Positions 54,039-63,309 of a DNA stretch of 64,000 bases are shown one piece after another. The stretch is taken from NCBI GenBank assembly GCA_016713875.1, contig JADJOI010000003.1:3224001-3288000 (forward strand), given 5' to 3'. This DNA comes from Flavobacteriales bacterium. Lineage in GTDB: Bacteria; Bacteroidota; Bacteroidia; Flavobacteriales_F; PHOS-HE28. Under the pieces are notes generated by a model. It worked only from the letters and a program-made list of their open reading frames with translations, was not told the origin of the DNA and made no database searches. The first letter of the stretch is position 1, and each line of letters starts with the position of its first letter. The position numbers and the translations under genes are program-made.

Positions 54039-56708
54039 TCAGGGCTCCACCTCGATCACCACGGGGGGCGGATCGTCCTGGTGCCCGCGCCGTTCGGGGC
54101 GGGGTTCGGGGGCCTTCTCCGGGGTGTCGGCATCGTCCGGGTGCTCCACCTGGAAGTGCACGGTGCCGGCCGTGGCGGTGCGTTCGTCGCGGGCTTCGAG
54201 GTCCTTGCGGAACAGGGCCTTCAGCTCCTGCTTCTCCTGCTGCCACTGGCGGCCGCGCCGGGCGGCGGCCATCTCGGGGTCGGTACTGAAGGAGGGGTCG
54301 CTCGCCAGGCCCTGCATACGCAGGAAGAGCCGCGGACCGGTGCCGTCGTCCACCACGGGACCGAACTCGTCCTGCGGGGGCGCCCCGCGCACCAGGTCGC
54401 CCAGGCGGAAGTTGAGGCGGTGGTCGATGCGGTCGTCGAAGCCGTGCACGCCGCTGAGCTCGATGTCCAGCGCGCTGCTCTTCACCTCCATGAGGGGGAT
54501 GCGCACCTGGCGGTCGCGGATCTCGATGCGGTTCTCCAGGCGGGCGAAGCGCACTTCGGCCAGGCGCCGCGCCAGCTGGTCGGCGTCCAGCATCAGGCCG
54601 GCCAGCTTGTTCTGTTTCACATAGGTGGCCACCTCCATCAGCGGGGCATGTCCCTTCAGCACGCCCTGCTCCACCACCACGTCCGCCGTGCAGGTGAGGC
54701 GGTCCAGGTCGAAGTGCAGGTCGGGCCGCAGGGGGGCGTCGAAGCGCACTTCGGCGCGGCAGGTGCCCTGCAGGTGGCGTTGGCCGATGAAGTCCTGGCC
54801 GAAGTCCTTGAACTCGGCGAAGAGGCGGTGCACGTCGATGCCGTTGAGCGAGGCGCGTACGGCCAGCGGGTAGGCCGCCACGGCGCGTCCGTCCAGTGCG
54901 ATGGACCCACCAACGGTGCCGCCGGCGGTGGTGAAGCGCACGGGCTCGGCGCGCAGCACGCGGTCCGCCAGCACCACGCGGCCGGTGATGCCGGTGGCGG
55001 TGAAGGCGTCGTAGACCAGCTCGTCCACGCGCACGTCGAGGTCCAGGGCGAGGGCCGCGGGCAGGGCCAGGTGGGCGGGCCCGCCGCCGCCGCCGGTGAT
55101 CCAGCGGGCCAGGTCGATGCGGGCGGCCGAGCCCGTGGCGGTGATGGCCAATCGCTGGCCGTCCAGCAGCAGGTAGGGCACCAGGCCATGCAATGTGCCG
55201 CTGAGGTCGAGACGGTCGCCCTGGACGGTGGCGGTCAGGCGCTGCACGCGGGCGTCGGGCCCGTGCAGGGCCAGGTCGGCATCCACGGCGGTGATGGCGA
55301 GGCCCACGCCGCGCAGCCCGATCGAGGCGCCGTGCAGGCTGGCTGTGCCACCGATGGTGAGGGCGCCCAGGTCGCGCGACTTCAGCCCAGCGAGCCGGGA
55401 CAGCGGACCGCGGGCGGTGAGGTCGGCGCGCAGGCGTCCCTCGGCGTCCTGCAGGCTGTCCAGCCGCACGAAGCGCAACAGCTCGCCCAGGTCCAGGTCA
55501 GCCTTCAGCCCGGCGTCCACATAGGCCTTGCCGCCGCCGCGCAGGTGCAGATGGCCGGTGACCGAGCCTCCGGTGGAGCGGGCGCGCAGCTCACGCACCT
55601 TCAGTTCGGCCAGGGTGCCGTCGCCGGTGAGGGCCAGGTCGGCCCAGCCGTGCACCTGGTCGAAGGTGGTGCCGCTGGCCTGCTCGCGGAACCGGCCGTC
55701 GCGCACGGCGAGCTGCACGGCCAGGGCAGGGGGCGCGGGCCCACCGATGGTGCCGGCGTAGCGGGCCACCACATCGGCCTCACCCTGTAGGCCGTAAGGG
55801 CGCAGGGGGCGGGTGATCTCCGGTGGCAGCAGGGCCAGCAATCGCTCCAGGTCGCACTGGTCGCCTGCGGCGCGCAGGTCCAGGAAGAGGCCGTCGGCCT
55901 CGGGCACCACGGCCAGGGTGCTGGTGAGGCGCACGCCCCCGCTGTTCACCTCGCCGTTGGTGATGCGGAAAGCGCCGTCGGCGTCGCCGAAGGTCATGGT
56001 GAGCAGCACCTCGGCCTGGCGGTCGGCCAGGATGCGGGCCGCGCCCTGGTGCCAGTCGATCAGGTGCACATGGCCCTCGGTGCGCAGGGTGTTGGGCCCG
56101 TCGCCCAGGGTGCCGCGCAGGGCGATGCGGTCGCTGGCGCCGATGACCTCCGTGGCGCTGCCGCCGTGGCGGTAGCGCACCCACAGGTCGTCCAGGGTGA
56201 GCTTCTGCAGCGGCAGCTTATCGGTGGACGTGCTGTCGCTGCGCCAGATGCGGTAGTTGGGCCGGCCCTGGGCATCGTGGGCGATGAAGGCGCGCACCCC
56301 CTCGCCGTGGATGCGGCGGATGCCGTAGGTGCCGGTGAGCAGCTCCGAGAGGTTGAAGTCCAGGAAGAGGTCTTCCGCGTAGAGCAGGCTGTCGGGCGCG
56401 GCGCTGTCCGCGCGCACCTCGCGCACGAACACACCGTGCAGGTGCAGGCTGGCCTTGGGGAAGCGGCGCAGCAGGGTGAGGTCGATGTGCTCCACCTGCA
56501 CCGGGGTGGCGAGCTGCGCGTTGAGCAGGCCCAGCAGGCGGGCCTTCACCTCGTCCTCGTACAGGGTGGCCACCACCGCCAGGGCCCCGACGAAGAGGAC
56601 CAGCAGCGCGCAGCCCACCAGGAGGGCGTGGCGGATGAAGCGGGAGAGCACCTTCAACAAAGGTCCGGGGGGTGGTGCGCCGGCCGACACGCCGCGGGGG
56701 CGGCTCAT
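54039..56708 (-). CDS. AsmA-like outer-membrane biogenesis protein
   Basis: An 889-residue protein with one N-terminal helix (about residues 28-50) followed by a long beta-rich AsmA/TamB-type region (VQVEHIDLTLLRRFPKASLHLHGVFV, repeated LxLRGxGxxxxxxDADL). The C-terminal motif VKSSALDIELSGVHGFDDRIDHRLNFRL is an AsmA C-domain signature. AsmA-like proteins are thought to carry lipids across the periplasm to the outer membrane. The acidic/proline tail is unusual. It starts 35 bp after the histidine kinase start on the same strand, so the kinase is downstream of it in transcription. Confidence 0.85.
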   Translation of the reverse strand: MSRPRGVSAGAPPPGPLLKVLSRFIRHALLVGCALLVLFVGALAVVATLYEDEVKARLLGLLNAQLATPVQVEHIDLTLLRRFPKASLHLHGVFVREVRADSAAPDSLLYAEDLFLDFNLSELLTGTYGIRRIHGEGVRAFIAHDAQGRPNYRIWRSDSTSTDKLPLQKLTLDDLWVRYRHGGSATEVIGASDRIALRGTLGDGPNTLRTEGHVHLIDWHQGAARILADRQAEVLLTMTFGDADGAFRITNGEVNSGGVRLTSTLAVVPEADGLFLDLRAAGDQCDLERLLALLPPEITRPLRPYGLQGEADVVARYAGTIGGPAPPALAVQLAVRDGRFREQASGTTFDQVHGWADLALTGDGTLAELKVRELRARSTGGSVTGHLHLRGGGKAYVDAGLKADLDLGELLRFVRLDSLQDAEGRLRADLTARGPLSRLAGLKSRDLGALTIGGTASLHGASIGLRGVGLAITAVDADLALHGPDARVQRLTATVQGDRLDLSGTLHGLVPYLLLDGQRLAITATGSAARIDLARWITGGGGGPAHLALPAALALDLDVRVDELVYDAFTATGITGRVVLADRVLRAEPVRFTTAGGTVGGSIALDGRAVAAYPLAVRASLNGIDVHRLFAEFKDFGQDFIGQRHLQGTCRAEVRFDAPLRPDLHFDLDRLTCTADVVVEQGVLKGHAPLMEVATYVKQNKLAGLMLDADQLARRLAEVRFARLENRIEIRDRQVRIPLMEVKSSALDIELSGVHGFDDRIDHRLNFRLGDLVRGAPPQDEFGPVVDDGTGPRLFLRMQGLASDPSFSTDPEMAAARRGRQWQQEKQELKALFRKDLEARDERTATAGTVHFQVEHPDDADTPEKAPEPRPERRGHQDDPPPVVIEVEP

Positions 56709-56775
56709 CCACAGGCGCGTGTTACCACCGAATAACGTGCCAGGGGAGCCGCTGGTCTGTGCCGGGCGGTGGGGT

Positions 56776-56783
56776 TACCTTCG
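56776..56783 (+). promoter_or_regulatory. tRNA-Arg promoter -7 box
   Basis: TACCTTCG lies 18 bases before the tRNA gene. It has the same sequence as the -7 boxes of protein genes here. Confidence 0.5.
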
Positions 56784-56801
56784 CGGCCCCGCGCCGGGCG
56801 C

Positions 56802-56873
56802 GACCCCATAGTTCAATGGATAGAATAGGAGTTTCCTAAACTCTTGATCCAGGTTCGACTCCTGGTGGGGTCA
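56802..56873 (+). tRNA. tRNA-Arg (anticodon CCT)
   Basis: A 72-nt cloverleaf: acceptor GACCCCA/TGGGGTC, D-stem GTTC/GAAT, anticodon stem GGAGT/ACTCT with loop TTCCTAA (anticodon CCT, reading AGG), T-stem CCAGG/CCTGG with TTCGACT loop. CCA is not encoded. The discriminator is A. An abortive-infection-type gene pair follows it, and tRNA 3' ends are common integration sites. Confidence 0.93.
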
Positions 56874-56894
56874 CACGCCCGGTCCCACGCCCGT

Positions 56895-56902
56895 TATCTT
56901 CA
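56895..56902 (+). promoter_or_regulatory. Promoter -7 box of the toxin-antitoxin-like pair
   Basis: TATCTTCA lies 4 bases before the ATG at 56907. Confidence 0.4.
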
Positions 56903-56906
56903 CCGC

Positions 56907-57209
56907 ATGACCGCCCGACCCAAGCCCGTGTATGCGCGCCGGTTGTTCTGGGATGTGGACCCCGACCGGCTTGACGTGGACCTTCGGGCCGCCTTCGTGA
57001 TCGAGCGGGTGTTCGAGCGGGGCGATGTGGAGGACATCCGGCAGTGCCGGCGGTACTATGGGGATGAGCAGGTGCGCAAGGTGTTGCTGAACGCCAAATT
57101 CCTGCCGGAGCACCGGATGCACCTGGCGAGCGCCGTGGTCGGTGAACCCTTGGAGAAGTTCCGATGCTACACACTGAGGCGCTCCTCGCCGGGACTCTTC
57201 CCATACTAG
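56907..57209 (+). CDS. Putative antitoxin partner, DUF6922-like
   Basis: A 100-residue protein starting MTARPKPVYARRLFWDVDPDRLDVD, with FVIERVFERGDVEDIRQCRRYYGDEQVRKVLLNAKFL. This W-D-x(6)-FVIERVFERGxxxDI pattern occurs in small proteins next to AbiEii-type nucleotidyltransferases in Bacteroidota. Its 3' end overlaps the start of the nucleotidyltransferase gene by 46 bp. It could be the antitoxin of a type IV-like pair, inferred from the neighbour only. Confidence 0.6.
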   Translation: MTARPKPVYARRLFWDVDPDRLDVDLRAAFVIERVFERGDVEDIRQCRRYYGDEQVRKVLLNAKFLPEHRMHLASAVVGEPLEKFRCYTLRRSSPGLFPY

Positions 57210-57790
57210 AGCGCTTGATGCGGATCGAGGCGCTGGACCAGTTCGCACTGGTCGGCGGAACAGCGTTGGCGCTGCGGTATGGTCATCGCGTATCCGTTGA
57301 TCTTGACCTCTTCTCAGCCGAGCTGGATCACGAAAGGCTTGTTGGAGTGATGCGGGCCGAGTTCGGCACGGCGTTCCGCTATGAGCCGCCGGCGCAGCGG
57401 TCCATCGGGATCTTCTGTTACGTGGAAGAGGTCAAAGTGGACATGGTCCGCTATCCTCATCCACGGATCGCCGATATCGTGACGGTCGATGGGGTCAGGA
57501 TGTATGCTGATGACGACATCGCCGCCATGAAGATCCAGGCGATCCTCGGACGCGGCCGAAAAAAGGACTTCTGGGACCTGGCTGAATTGCTTGAGCATTA
57601 CGATCTGGACCGGATCATCAACTGGCATTCGATGAAGTATCCCAACCAGATGCTGGCCATCAGCATACCCAACGCGCTGGTGTACTTCAACGATGCGGAA
57701 GAGAGCGAGGAGCCGGCAGCTCTGAGGAGATGGACATGGTCCGAGGTGAAGCACATCGTACGTGATGCGGTGGACCGCCACCTCCGGTAG
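57164..57790 (+). CDS. AbiEii/AbiGii-type nucleotidyltransferase
   Basis: A 208-residue protein with the AbiEii signature: QFALVGGTALALRYGHRVSVDLDLFS (nucleotidyltransferase GG..L...R.S.D.D.F) and the conserved IAAMKIQAILGRGRKKDFWDLAELL (KxxAxxxRxxxKDxxDL). These enzymes act as toxins in AbiE type IV toxin-antitoxin systems and can block phage growth. The gene is lower in G+C than neighbours and follows tRNA-Arg, typical of acquired defence genes. The 46-bp overlap with the upstream gene suggests coupled translation. Confidence 0.85.
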   Translation: MLHTEALLAGTLPILERLMRIEALDQFALVGGTALALRYGHRVSVDLDLFSAELDHERLVGVMRAEFGTAFRYEPPAQRSIGIFCYVEEVKVDMVRYPHPRIADIVTVDGVRMYADDDIAAMKIQAILGRGRKKDFWDLAELLEHYDLDRIINWHSMKYPNQMLAISIPNALVYFNDAEESEEPAALRRWTWSEVKHIVRDAVDRHLR

Positions 57791-57797
57791 TCGGTGA

Positions 57798-57805
57798 TAG
57801 CTTCG
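57798..57805 (+). promoter_or_regulatory. Promoter -7 box of the DUF3109 gene
   Basis: TAGCTTCG ends 7 bases before the ATG at 57813. Confidence 0.4.
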
Positions 57806-57812
57806 CCCCCCG

Positions 57813-58448
57813 ATGATCGAGCACCGCGGCACCCTGCTGAGCGACGACCTGTTCGAGAAGCGCTTCGTGTGCGACCTGGCGGCGTGCAAGGGCGCCTGTT
57901 GTGAGCAGGGCGACAGCGGCGCGCCGCTCACCCCCGAGGAGGCGCGCTTGATCGACAAGCACTACGCCGCCCTGCAGCCCTACATGACCGCCCGCGGCCG
58001 CAAGGCCGTGAAGGACCAGGGCCACACCAGCCTGGTGGACAGTGACGGCGAGCTGGTGACCCCGCTGGTGGGCGAATACCAGGAGTGCGTGTTCGCCAAG
58101 CGCAACGCGCAGGGCATCTGGATGTGCGGCATCGAGCAGGCGTACCGCGACGGCACGGTGCCTTTCAACAAGCCCATCAGCTGCCACCTGTACCCCATCC
58201 GGGTGGTGAAGCTCAAAGAGCGCGACGGCCTCAACTACGAGCGGTGGGACATCTGCGCGCCGGCCTGCGCCTGCGGCGAGCGCTTGGAGGTGCCGGTGTT
58301 CCGCTTCCTGAAGAGCGCCCTGGTGCGGGCCTATGGGCAGGCGTGGTACGACGGACTGGAGGAGCTGTACAGCGCCTGGCTGCAGCGGCCGGTGAAGAAG
58401 GCGCGCAAGGCCCCCGCCAAGCGTGCGCGCCCTGAACGCGGCGGCTGA
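57813..58448 (+). CDS. DUF3109 family Cys-rich protein
   Basis: A 211-residue protein. The DUF3109 pattern is clear: FVCDLAACKGACCEQGDSG near residue 20, CVFAKRNAQGIWMCGIEQAY, ISCHLYPIRV, and DICAPACACGE, giving eight or more conserved Cys that probably bind metal or an Fe-S cluster. Function is unknown. The C-terminal PVKKARKAPAKRARPERGG tail is extra to the family and Lys/Arg/Ala/Pro-rich. The following 300 bp have a similar base composition but open with a stop in this frame. Confidence 0.88.
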   Translation: MIEHRGTLLSDDLFEKRFVCDLAACKGACCEQGDSGAPLTPEEARLIDKHYAALQPYMTARGRKAVKDQGHTSLVDSDGELVTPLVGEYQECVFAKRNAQGIWMCGIEQAYRDGTVPFNKPISCHLYPIRVVKLKERDGLNYERWDICAPACACGERLEVPVFRFLKSALVRAYGQAWYDGLEELYSAWLQRPVKKARKAPAKRARPERGG

Positions 58449-58983
58449 CAAGGGCCGCCCGCCGCCGGCCGCGCGCGTACAGCGCCCCCCGTGCGCGAGC
58501 GGGCCCCGGCCGTCGATCGTCCCGCGCCGATCCGGCGCTGCGGAGCGTGCATCCCCTGTGCAGCCCACCGATCGCGCGGTGCCGAGGCGCCGCCGCGCAG
58601 CGCCGCACCCCCTGCGCCCGGCCGCCCGCCGCACCCGCCGGCAAGCCCCGCAGCGGTGCCGAAGCGCCGCCCGCCGCCCGCCGCCAAGCCGCGCCCCGCA
58701 AGGCCGCCGGCCGTTGTTAAGGGATCGTGAAAAGAAAAGGCTTGCACGGATCGCGAGGCGATCCCTTGCCCGATCGGCGCAGGGAACCGGAGCGTGTTAA
58801 CAACTTGGGAAACATCCCCCCGCCCGATCGTTGTCCGCGGCGGCGTGCCGGTCCACTTTTGTAAGCCCGGGACGAGCCGCCACCGACCCGCCTCCGGGAC
58901 CCTGAACAGTACGCGAACGAAAAAATGGGGCTGGCACCCAGCGGACCTTTCGTCCCCTGATCCACCCCGCCGAGCCGACACCG
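58449..58983. other. 535-bp gap upstream of nrdB
   Basis: No convincing gene. The first 280 bp are very G+C-rich and encode only Pro/Ala/Arg-rich, alignment-free open frames. The last 250 bp are more balanced and hold the likely nrdBA promoter (TTG at about 58832, CACTTTTG at about 58855) and paired TTGTTAA (58713) / TTAACAA (58796) motifs that might be regulator sites. Confidence 0.6.
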
Positions 58984-60018
58984 ATGGACACCACCAAGCA
59001 GACGCAGATGAGCCTGGACGATGTGCTGCCCGCCCGCGCCGATGCCGCCCACGAGCCCCTGCTCAAGGAGAACAAGGACCGCTTCGTCCTCTTCCCCATC
59101 CAGCACCACGACATCTGGAACTTCTACAAGAAGCACGAGGCCAGCTTCTGGACCGCCGAGGAGATCGACCTGAGCCCCGACCTGGTGGACTGGAACACCA
59201 AGCTGAACGACGAGGAGCGCTACTTCATCAAGCACGTGCTGGCCTTCTTCGCCGCCAGCGATGGCATCGTGAACGAGAACCTGGCGGTGAACTTCCTCAA
59301 CGAGGTGCAGTACCCCGAGGGCCGCTGCTTCTACGGCTTCCAGGTGATGATGGAGAACATCCACAGCGAGACGTACAGCCTGCTGATCGACACCTACATC
59401 AAGGACCCCCTGGAGAAGGACCGGCTGCTGCACGCCATCGACACGGTGGACTGCGTGAAGAAGAAGGCCGAGTGGGCCCTGCGCTGGATCGGCAAGGGCA
59501 GCTTCGCCGAGCGCCTCATCGCCTTCGCTGCCGTGGAGGGCATCTTCTTCAGCGGCAGCTTCTGCAGCATCTTCTGGCTCAAGAAGCGCGGCCTCATGCC
59601 CGGCCTCAGCTTCAGCAACGAGCTCATCAGCCGCGACGAGGGCCTGCACTGCGACTTCGCCTGCCTGCTCTACACCAAGCACCTGATCAACAAGCTGCCC
59701 AAGAAGACCGTGGAGACCATCATCCGCGATGCGGTGGAGATCGAGAAGGAGTTCGTGACCGACGCGCTGCCCGTGAACCTCATCGGCATGAACGCCAAGC
59801 TGATGCAGCAGTACATCGAGTTCGTGGCCGACCGCCTGCTGATGGAGCTGGGCAACGAGAAGATCTACCACGCCGCCAACCCCTTCGACTTCATGGACAT
59901 GATCAGCCTGCAGGGCAAGACCAACTTCTTCGAGAAGCGCGTGGGCGAGTACCAGAAGGCCGGGGTGATGACCCAGAACAAGGAGACCAACAAGTTCAGC
60001 CTGGACGCGGATTTCTGA
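58984..60018 (+). CDS. nrdB: Ribonucleoside-diphosphate reductase, beta subunit
   Basis: A 344-residue class I R2 subunit with diiron/tyrosyl radical. Metal ligands are in [24 protein letters not shown] and [12 protein letters not shown] (the E-x2-H motif), with later ligands in AAVEGIFF and [15 protein letters not shown]. It generates the radical needed by the alpha subunit to reduce ribonucleotides to deoxyribonucleotides. The end [11 protein letters not shown] is the docking tail. It is encoded upstream of nrdA; the two are separated by a heptamer array. Confidence 0.95.
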   Translation: MDTTKQTQMSLDDVLPARADAAHEPLLKENKDRFVLFPIQHHDIWNFYKKHEASFWTAEEIDLSPDLVDWNTKLNDEERYFIKHVLAFFAASDGIVNENLAVNFLNEVQYPEGRCFYGFQVMMENIHSETYSLLIDTYIKDPLEKDRLLHAIDTVDCVKKKAEWALRWIGKGSFAERLIAFAAVEGIFFSGSFCSIFWLKKRGLMPGLSFSNELISRDEGLHCDFACLLYTKHLINKLPKKTVETIIRDAVEIEKEFVTDALPVNLIGMNAKLMQQYIEFVADRLLMELGNEKIYHAANPFDFMDMISLQGKTNFFEKRVGEYQKAGVMTQNKETNKFSLDADF

Positions 60019-60158
60019 GCCACCAGCCACCCGCCGGAAGCCGCCCGCCACCCGCCGCAAGCCGCAGGCCACCAGCCACCAGCCACAGGCCACAAGCGGG
60101 AGGCCGGAAGCCGGAAGCGGGAGGCCGGAAGCTAGCGGCTAGAGGCCGAAAGCCGACC
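60019..60158. repeat. Twenty-unit heptamer array (GCNNNNN)
   Basis: Immediately after the nrdB stop, twenty 7-bp units run without interruption: GCCACCA, GCCACCC, GCCGGAA, GCCGCCC ... GCCACCA, GCCACCA, GCCACAG ... GCTAGCG, GCTAGAG, GCCGAAA, GCCGACC. Every unit starts with GC; most have GCC. The remaining positions vary. The exact 7-base register holds for 140 bp. It has no spacers and is not a CRISPR. Confidence 0.85.
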
Positions 60159-60373
60159 GTCAGGACCCGAACGAGAACAGACCGTACGCGATCCCACATT
60201 CAACCGTTGAAGAACCGCCGACCCGCACCTGCCGGAAGGCCCTGAAGCCCGACCACCTTTCCGACCCCGGACCCTGACGGCGAACCCGACAGGCCGGCGC
60301 ACCGGATCACCAACACCCAACCCCCCGAGGCCAGGCGGGAGCCGCGCCGAAGGGACCAAAACAGAGGAGAAGC
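60159..60373. other. Gap between the heptamer array and nrdA
   Basis: No gene or hairpin stands out. The sequence is C/A-rich, with a CACCTTTCCG stretch that could serve as a weak -7 box and GAGGAG 5 bases before the nrdA ATG, one of few Shine-Dalgarno-like sites in the window. Confidence 0.5.
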
Positions 60374-62869
60374 ATGTATGTAGTGAAGCGCGATGGCCGC
60401 CGGGAGGCGGTGAAGTTCGACAAGATCACCGCCCGGGTGAAGAAGCTCTGCTACGGGCTCGACCCCATGGTCGATGCCACCCAGGTGACCCTCAAGGTCA
60501 TCGACGGCATCTACGATGGCGTGTCCACCACCCAGCTGGACAACCTCACCGCCGAAGTGGCCGCCACCATGACGGTGCGCCACCCCGACTACGCCCAGCT
60601 GGCCAGCCGCATCGCCGTCAGCAACCTGCACAAGAACACCAAGAAGTCCTTCAGCGAGACCATGAAGGACCTCTACGAATACATCGACCCCAAGACCGGC
60701 GAGCGCGCCAGCCTCATCGCCGACGATGTGTGGGCCATCATCCAGGAGCACGCCGAAACGCTGGACAGCGCCATCATCTACGACCGCGACTTCACCTACG
60801 ACTTCTTCGGCTTCAAGACCCTGGAGCGCAGCTACCTGCTGAAGCTGGACGGCCGCGTGGTGGAGCGCCCCCAGCACCTGTTGATGCGCGTGGCGGTGGG
60901 CATCCACAAGACCGACCTCGACAGCGTCATCGCCACCTACAACGACCTCAGCGAAGGCTGGTACACGCACGCCACGCCCACGCTCTTCAACGCCGGCACG
61001 CCCAAGCCGCAGATGAGCAGCTGCTTCCTGCTACAGCTCAAGGAGGACAGCATCAGCGGCATCTACGACACCCTGAAGCAGTGCGCGCAGATCAGCCAGA
61101 GCGCCGGCGGCATCGGCCTCAGCATCCACAACCTGCGCGCCAAGGGCAGCTACATCAAGGGCACCAACGGCACCAGCAACGGCATCGTGCCCATGCTGCG
61201 CGTGTTCAACGACACGGCCCGCTACGTGGACCAGGGCGGCGGCAAGCGCAAGGGCAGCTTCGCCATCTACATCGAGCCCTGGCACGCCGACATCGAGGAC
61301 TTCCTGGAGCTGAAGAAGAACCACGGCAAGGAGGAGCTGCGCGCCCGCGACCTCTTCTACGCCCTGTGGATCCCCGACCTCTTCATGAAGCGCGTGGAGC
61401 AGAACGGCGACTGGACGCTGATGTGCCCCAACGAGTGCCCCGGCCTGAGCGACACGCACAGCGAGCAGTTCGAGGCCCTCTACGAGAAGTACGAGGCCGA
61501 GGGCCGTGGCCGCCGCACCATGAAGGCGCAGGACCTGTGGTTCCGCGTGCTGGAGAGCCAGATCGAGACCGGCACGCCCTACATCCTCTTCAAGGACGCC
61601 GCCAACCGCAAGAGCAACCAGCAGAACCTGGGCACCATCAAGAGCAGCAACCTGTGCACCGAGATCATCGAGTACACCAGTGCCGATGAGGTCGCCGTGT
61701 GCAACCTGGGCTCCATCGCCCTGCCCAAGTTCGTCAACAAGGGCCGCTTCGACCACGACAAGCTCTTCGAGGTGACGATGCAGTTGACCAAGAACCTCAA
61801 CCGCATCATCGACAACAACTACTACCCCATCCCCGAGGCGCGCCGCAGCAACATGCGCCACCGCCCCATCGGCATCGGGGTGCAGGGCCTGGCCGACGCC
61901 TTCATCCTCATGCGCTACCCCTTCGACAGCGTGGAGGCCAAGGTGCTGAACCGGGAGATCTTCGAGACCATCCACTACGCCGCCCTCACCGCCAGCAAGG
62001 ACCTGGCCCGCGAGGAGGGTCCCTACGAGACCTACGCCGGCAGCCCCATCAGCCAGGGCCTGCTGCAGCCCGACATGTGGGGCGTGCGCCCCAGCGACCG
62101 CTGGGAGTGGGACGCGCTGCGGGCCGAGATCAAGCAGTACGGCGTGCGCAACAGCCTGCTGCTGGCGCCCATGCCCACGGCCAGCACCGCCCAGATCCTG
62201 GGCAACAACGAGTGCTTCGAGCCCTACACCAGCAACCTCTACACCCGGCGCGTGCTCAGCGGTGAGTTCATCGTGGTGAACAAGTACCTGCTGCGCGACC
62301 TGGTGAAGCTGGGCCTGTGGAGCGAGGAGCTCAAGAACAAGATCATCGCCAGCAACGGCAGCGTGGCCCACATCCCGGAGATCCCCCAGAACCTCAAGGA
62401 CCTGTACAAGACGGCCTGGGAGATCAGCCAGAAGGTGATCATCGACATGGCGGCCGACCGCGGGGCCTACATCTGCCAGAGCCAGAGCCTCAACATCTTC
62501 ATGGAGAACGTGAACTTCGCCAAGCTCACCAGCATGCACTTCTACAGCTGGAAGGCGGGGCTGAAGACCGGCATGTACTACCTGCGCACCAAGGCCGCCA
62601 CGGACGCCATCAAGTTCACGCTGGACAAGAGCAAGTTGAACGAAGTGAAATCCCGTGAAGCGGGACTGGCCGAACCCGCCACGAACGGCGCCGCCAAGGT
62701 GGCCGCCCCCGCCCTGGCCGAGGCCGTGGTGGAGCCCGTGCTCAGCGCCCCCACCGTCACCGGGCCCGTGGCCGGCGAGCTGGCCACCCAGCGCGCCAGC
62801 ACCCTCAGCCAGGCCCAGATCGCCTGCAGCCTGGATAACCCGGACAGCTGCGAGATGTGCTCGGGGTAG
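60374..62869 (+). CDS. nrdA: Ribonucleoside-diphosphate reductase, alpha subunit
   Basis: An 831-residue class Ia NrdA. The N-terminal ATP-cone ([18 protein letters not shown], about 1-95) mediates allosteric control, the catalytic barrel holds [20 protein letters not shown] with the active-site Cys, and NLCTEI supplies the radical-site Cys with the thiyl partner later in the barrel. The C-terminal tail ends DSCEMCSG with the redox-active Cys pair. It reduces NDPs with NrdB. The last 12 codons are repeated at 63216-63254 with different codons. Confidence 0.95.
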   Translation: MYVVKRDGRREAVKFDKITARVKKLCYGLDPMVDATQVTLKVIDGIYDGVSTTQLDNLTAEVAATMTVRHPDYAQLASRIAVSNLHKNTKKSFSETMKDLYEYIDPKTGERASLIADDVWAIIQEHAETLDSAIIYDRDFTYDFFGFKTLERSYLLKLDGRVVERPQHLLMRVAVGIHKTDLDSVIATYNDLSEGWYTHATPTLFNAGTPKPQMSSCFLLQLKEDSISGIYDTLKQCAQISQSAGGIGLSIHNLRAKGSYIKGTNGTSNGIVPMLRVFNDTARYVDQGGGKRKGSFAIYIEPWHADIEDFLELKKNHGKEELRARDLFYALWIPDLFMKRVEQNGDWTLMCPNECPGLSDTHSEQFEALYEKYEAEGRGRRTMKAQDLWFRVLESQIETGTPYILFKDAANRKSNQQNLGTIKSSNLCTEIIEYTSADEVAVCNLGSIALPKFVNKGRFDHDKLFEVTMQLTKNLNRIIDNNYYPIPEARRSNMRHRPIGIGVQGLADAFILMRYPFDSVEAKVLNREIFETIHYAALTASKDLAREEGPYETYAGSPISQGLLQPDMWGVRPSDRWEWDALRAEIKQYGVRNSLLLAPMPTASTAQILGNNECFEPYTSNLYTRRVLSGEFIVVNKYLLRDLVKLGLWSEELKNKIIASNGSVAHIPEIPQNLKDLYKTAWEISQKVIIDMAADRGAYICQSQSLNIFMENVNFAKLTSMHFYSWKAGLKTGMYYLRTKAATDAIKFTLDKSKLNEVKSREAGLAEPATNGAAKVAAPALAEAVVEPVLSAPTVTGPVAGELATQRASTLSQAQIACSLDNPDSCEMCSG

Positions 62870-62954
62870 GAGAGAGCATAAGCATTGATTCCGTTCATCG
62901 CCGCGAGCATAGTGTTCCGTACACACTCATGAACGCGAAGGATTGAGTGGTACG

Positions 62955-63209
62955 ATGGCAGACAAGGATCGCAAGCCAGGCTGGTATGGTGATGGACCGG
63001 AGAGTTTCAAGACGTTTTCCTTCGGATGGTGGAACGCTTGGACTCGTGAGGAGCGCAAACAATGGAGGGAAAGTGCTGCGGCAAAGTCAGCGAATCAGCT
63101 GCCCACCTCTGCTGGCAACCCCTTTCCACAATGGCTGAAATCTCTATTGCGGATCATTGCTTTCAGTCCTCTGCTCTGGCTGCTTCGCAGAATCTTCTTT
63201 CGGAGATAA
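62955..63209 (+). CDS. Small hypothetical protein with C-terminal helix
   Basis: An 84-residue protein starting MADKDRKPGWYGDG, with a Trp/Arg-rich middle (FGWWNAWTREERKQW) and a C-terminal hydrophobic segment (LLRIIAFSPLLWLLRR). Nothing similar is known to me. A TTG 12 bp upstream is also possible as start. It lies between nrdA and its duplicated end, on the inserted DNA of lower G+C, so it may be cargo of the insertion. Coding status is not certain. Confidence 0.45.
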   Translation: MADKDRKPGWYGDGPESFKTFSFGWWNAWTREERKQWRESAAAKSANQLPTSAGNPFPQWLKSLLRIIAFSPLLWLLRRIFFRR

Positions 63210-63215
63210 CCATAA

Positions 63216-63254
63216 CTGGACAACCCGGACAGCTGCGAGATGTGTAGTGGTTAG
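63216..63254 (+). pseudogene. Stub: nrdA 3' end copy
   Basis: These 39 bases encode [12 protein letters not shown] and a stop, the same 12 amino acids as the end of nrdA at 62831-62869. Six nucleotides differ and all six are synonymous. Stop codons lie just upstream in the same frame, so no longer gene remains. This is best explained as the tail of a diverged nrdA allele left behind by an insertion. Confidence 0.85.
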
Positions 63255-63309
63255 AGTGGAGCCGGCAATTAAACAGAAGAGCGGCTCGGAAGGCCACTCT
63301 TCTCGCACC

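Noticed and set aside
56836..57204. Open frames overlapping tRNA-Arg
   Set aside because: The tRNA folds completely, and the plus-strand pair of genes explains the region.
58491..58730. A 79-codon open frame in the gap before nrdB
   Set aside because: Pro/Arg/Ala-rich with no recognisable domain; probably due to composition.
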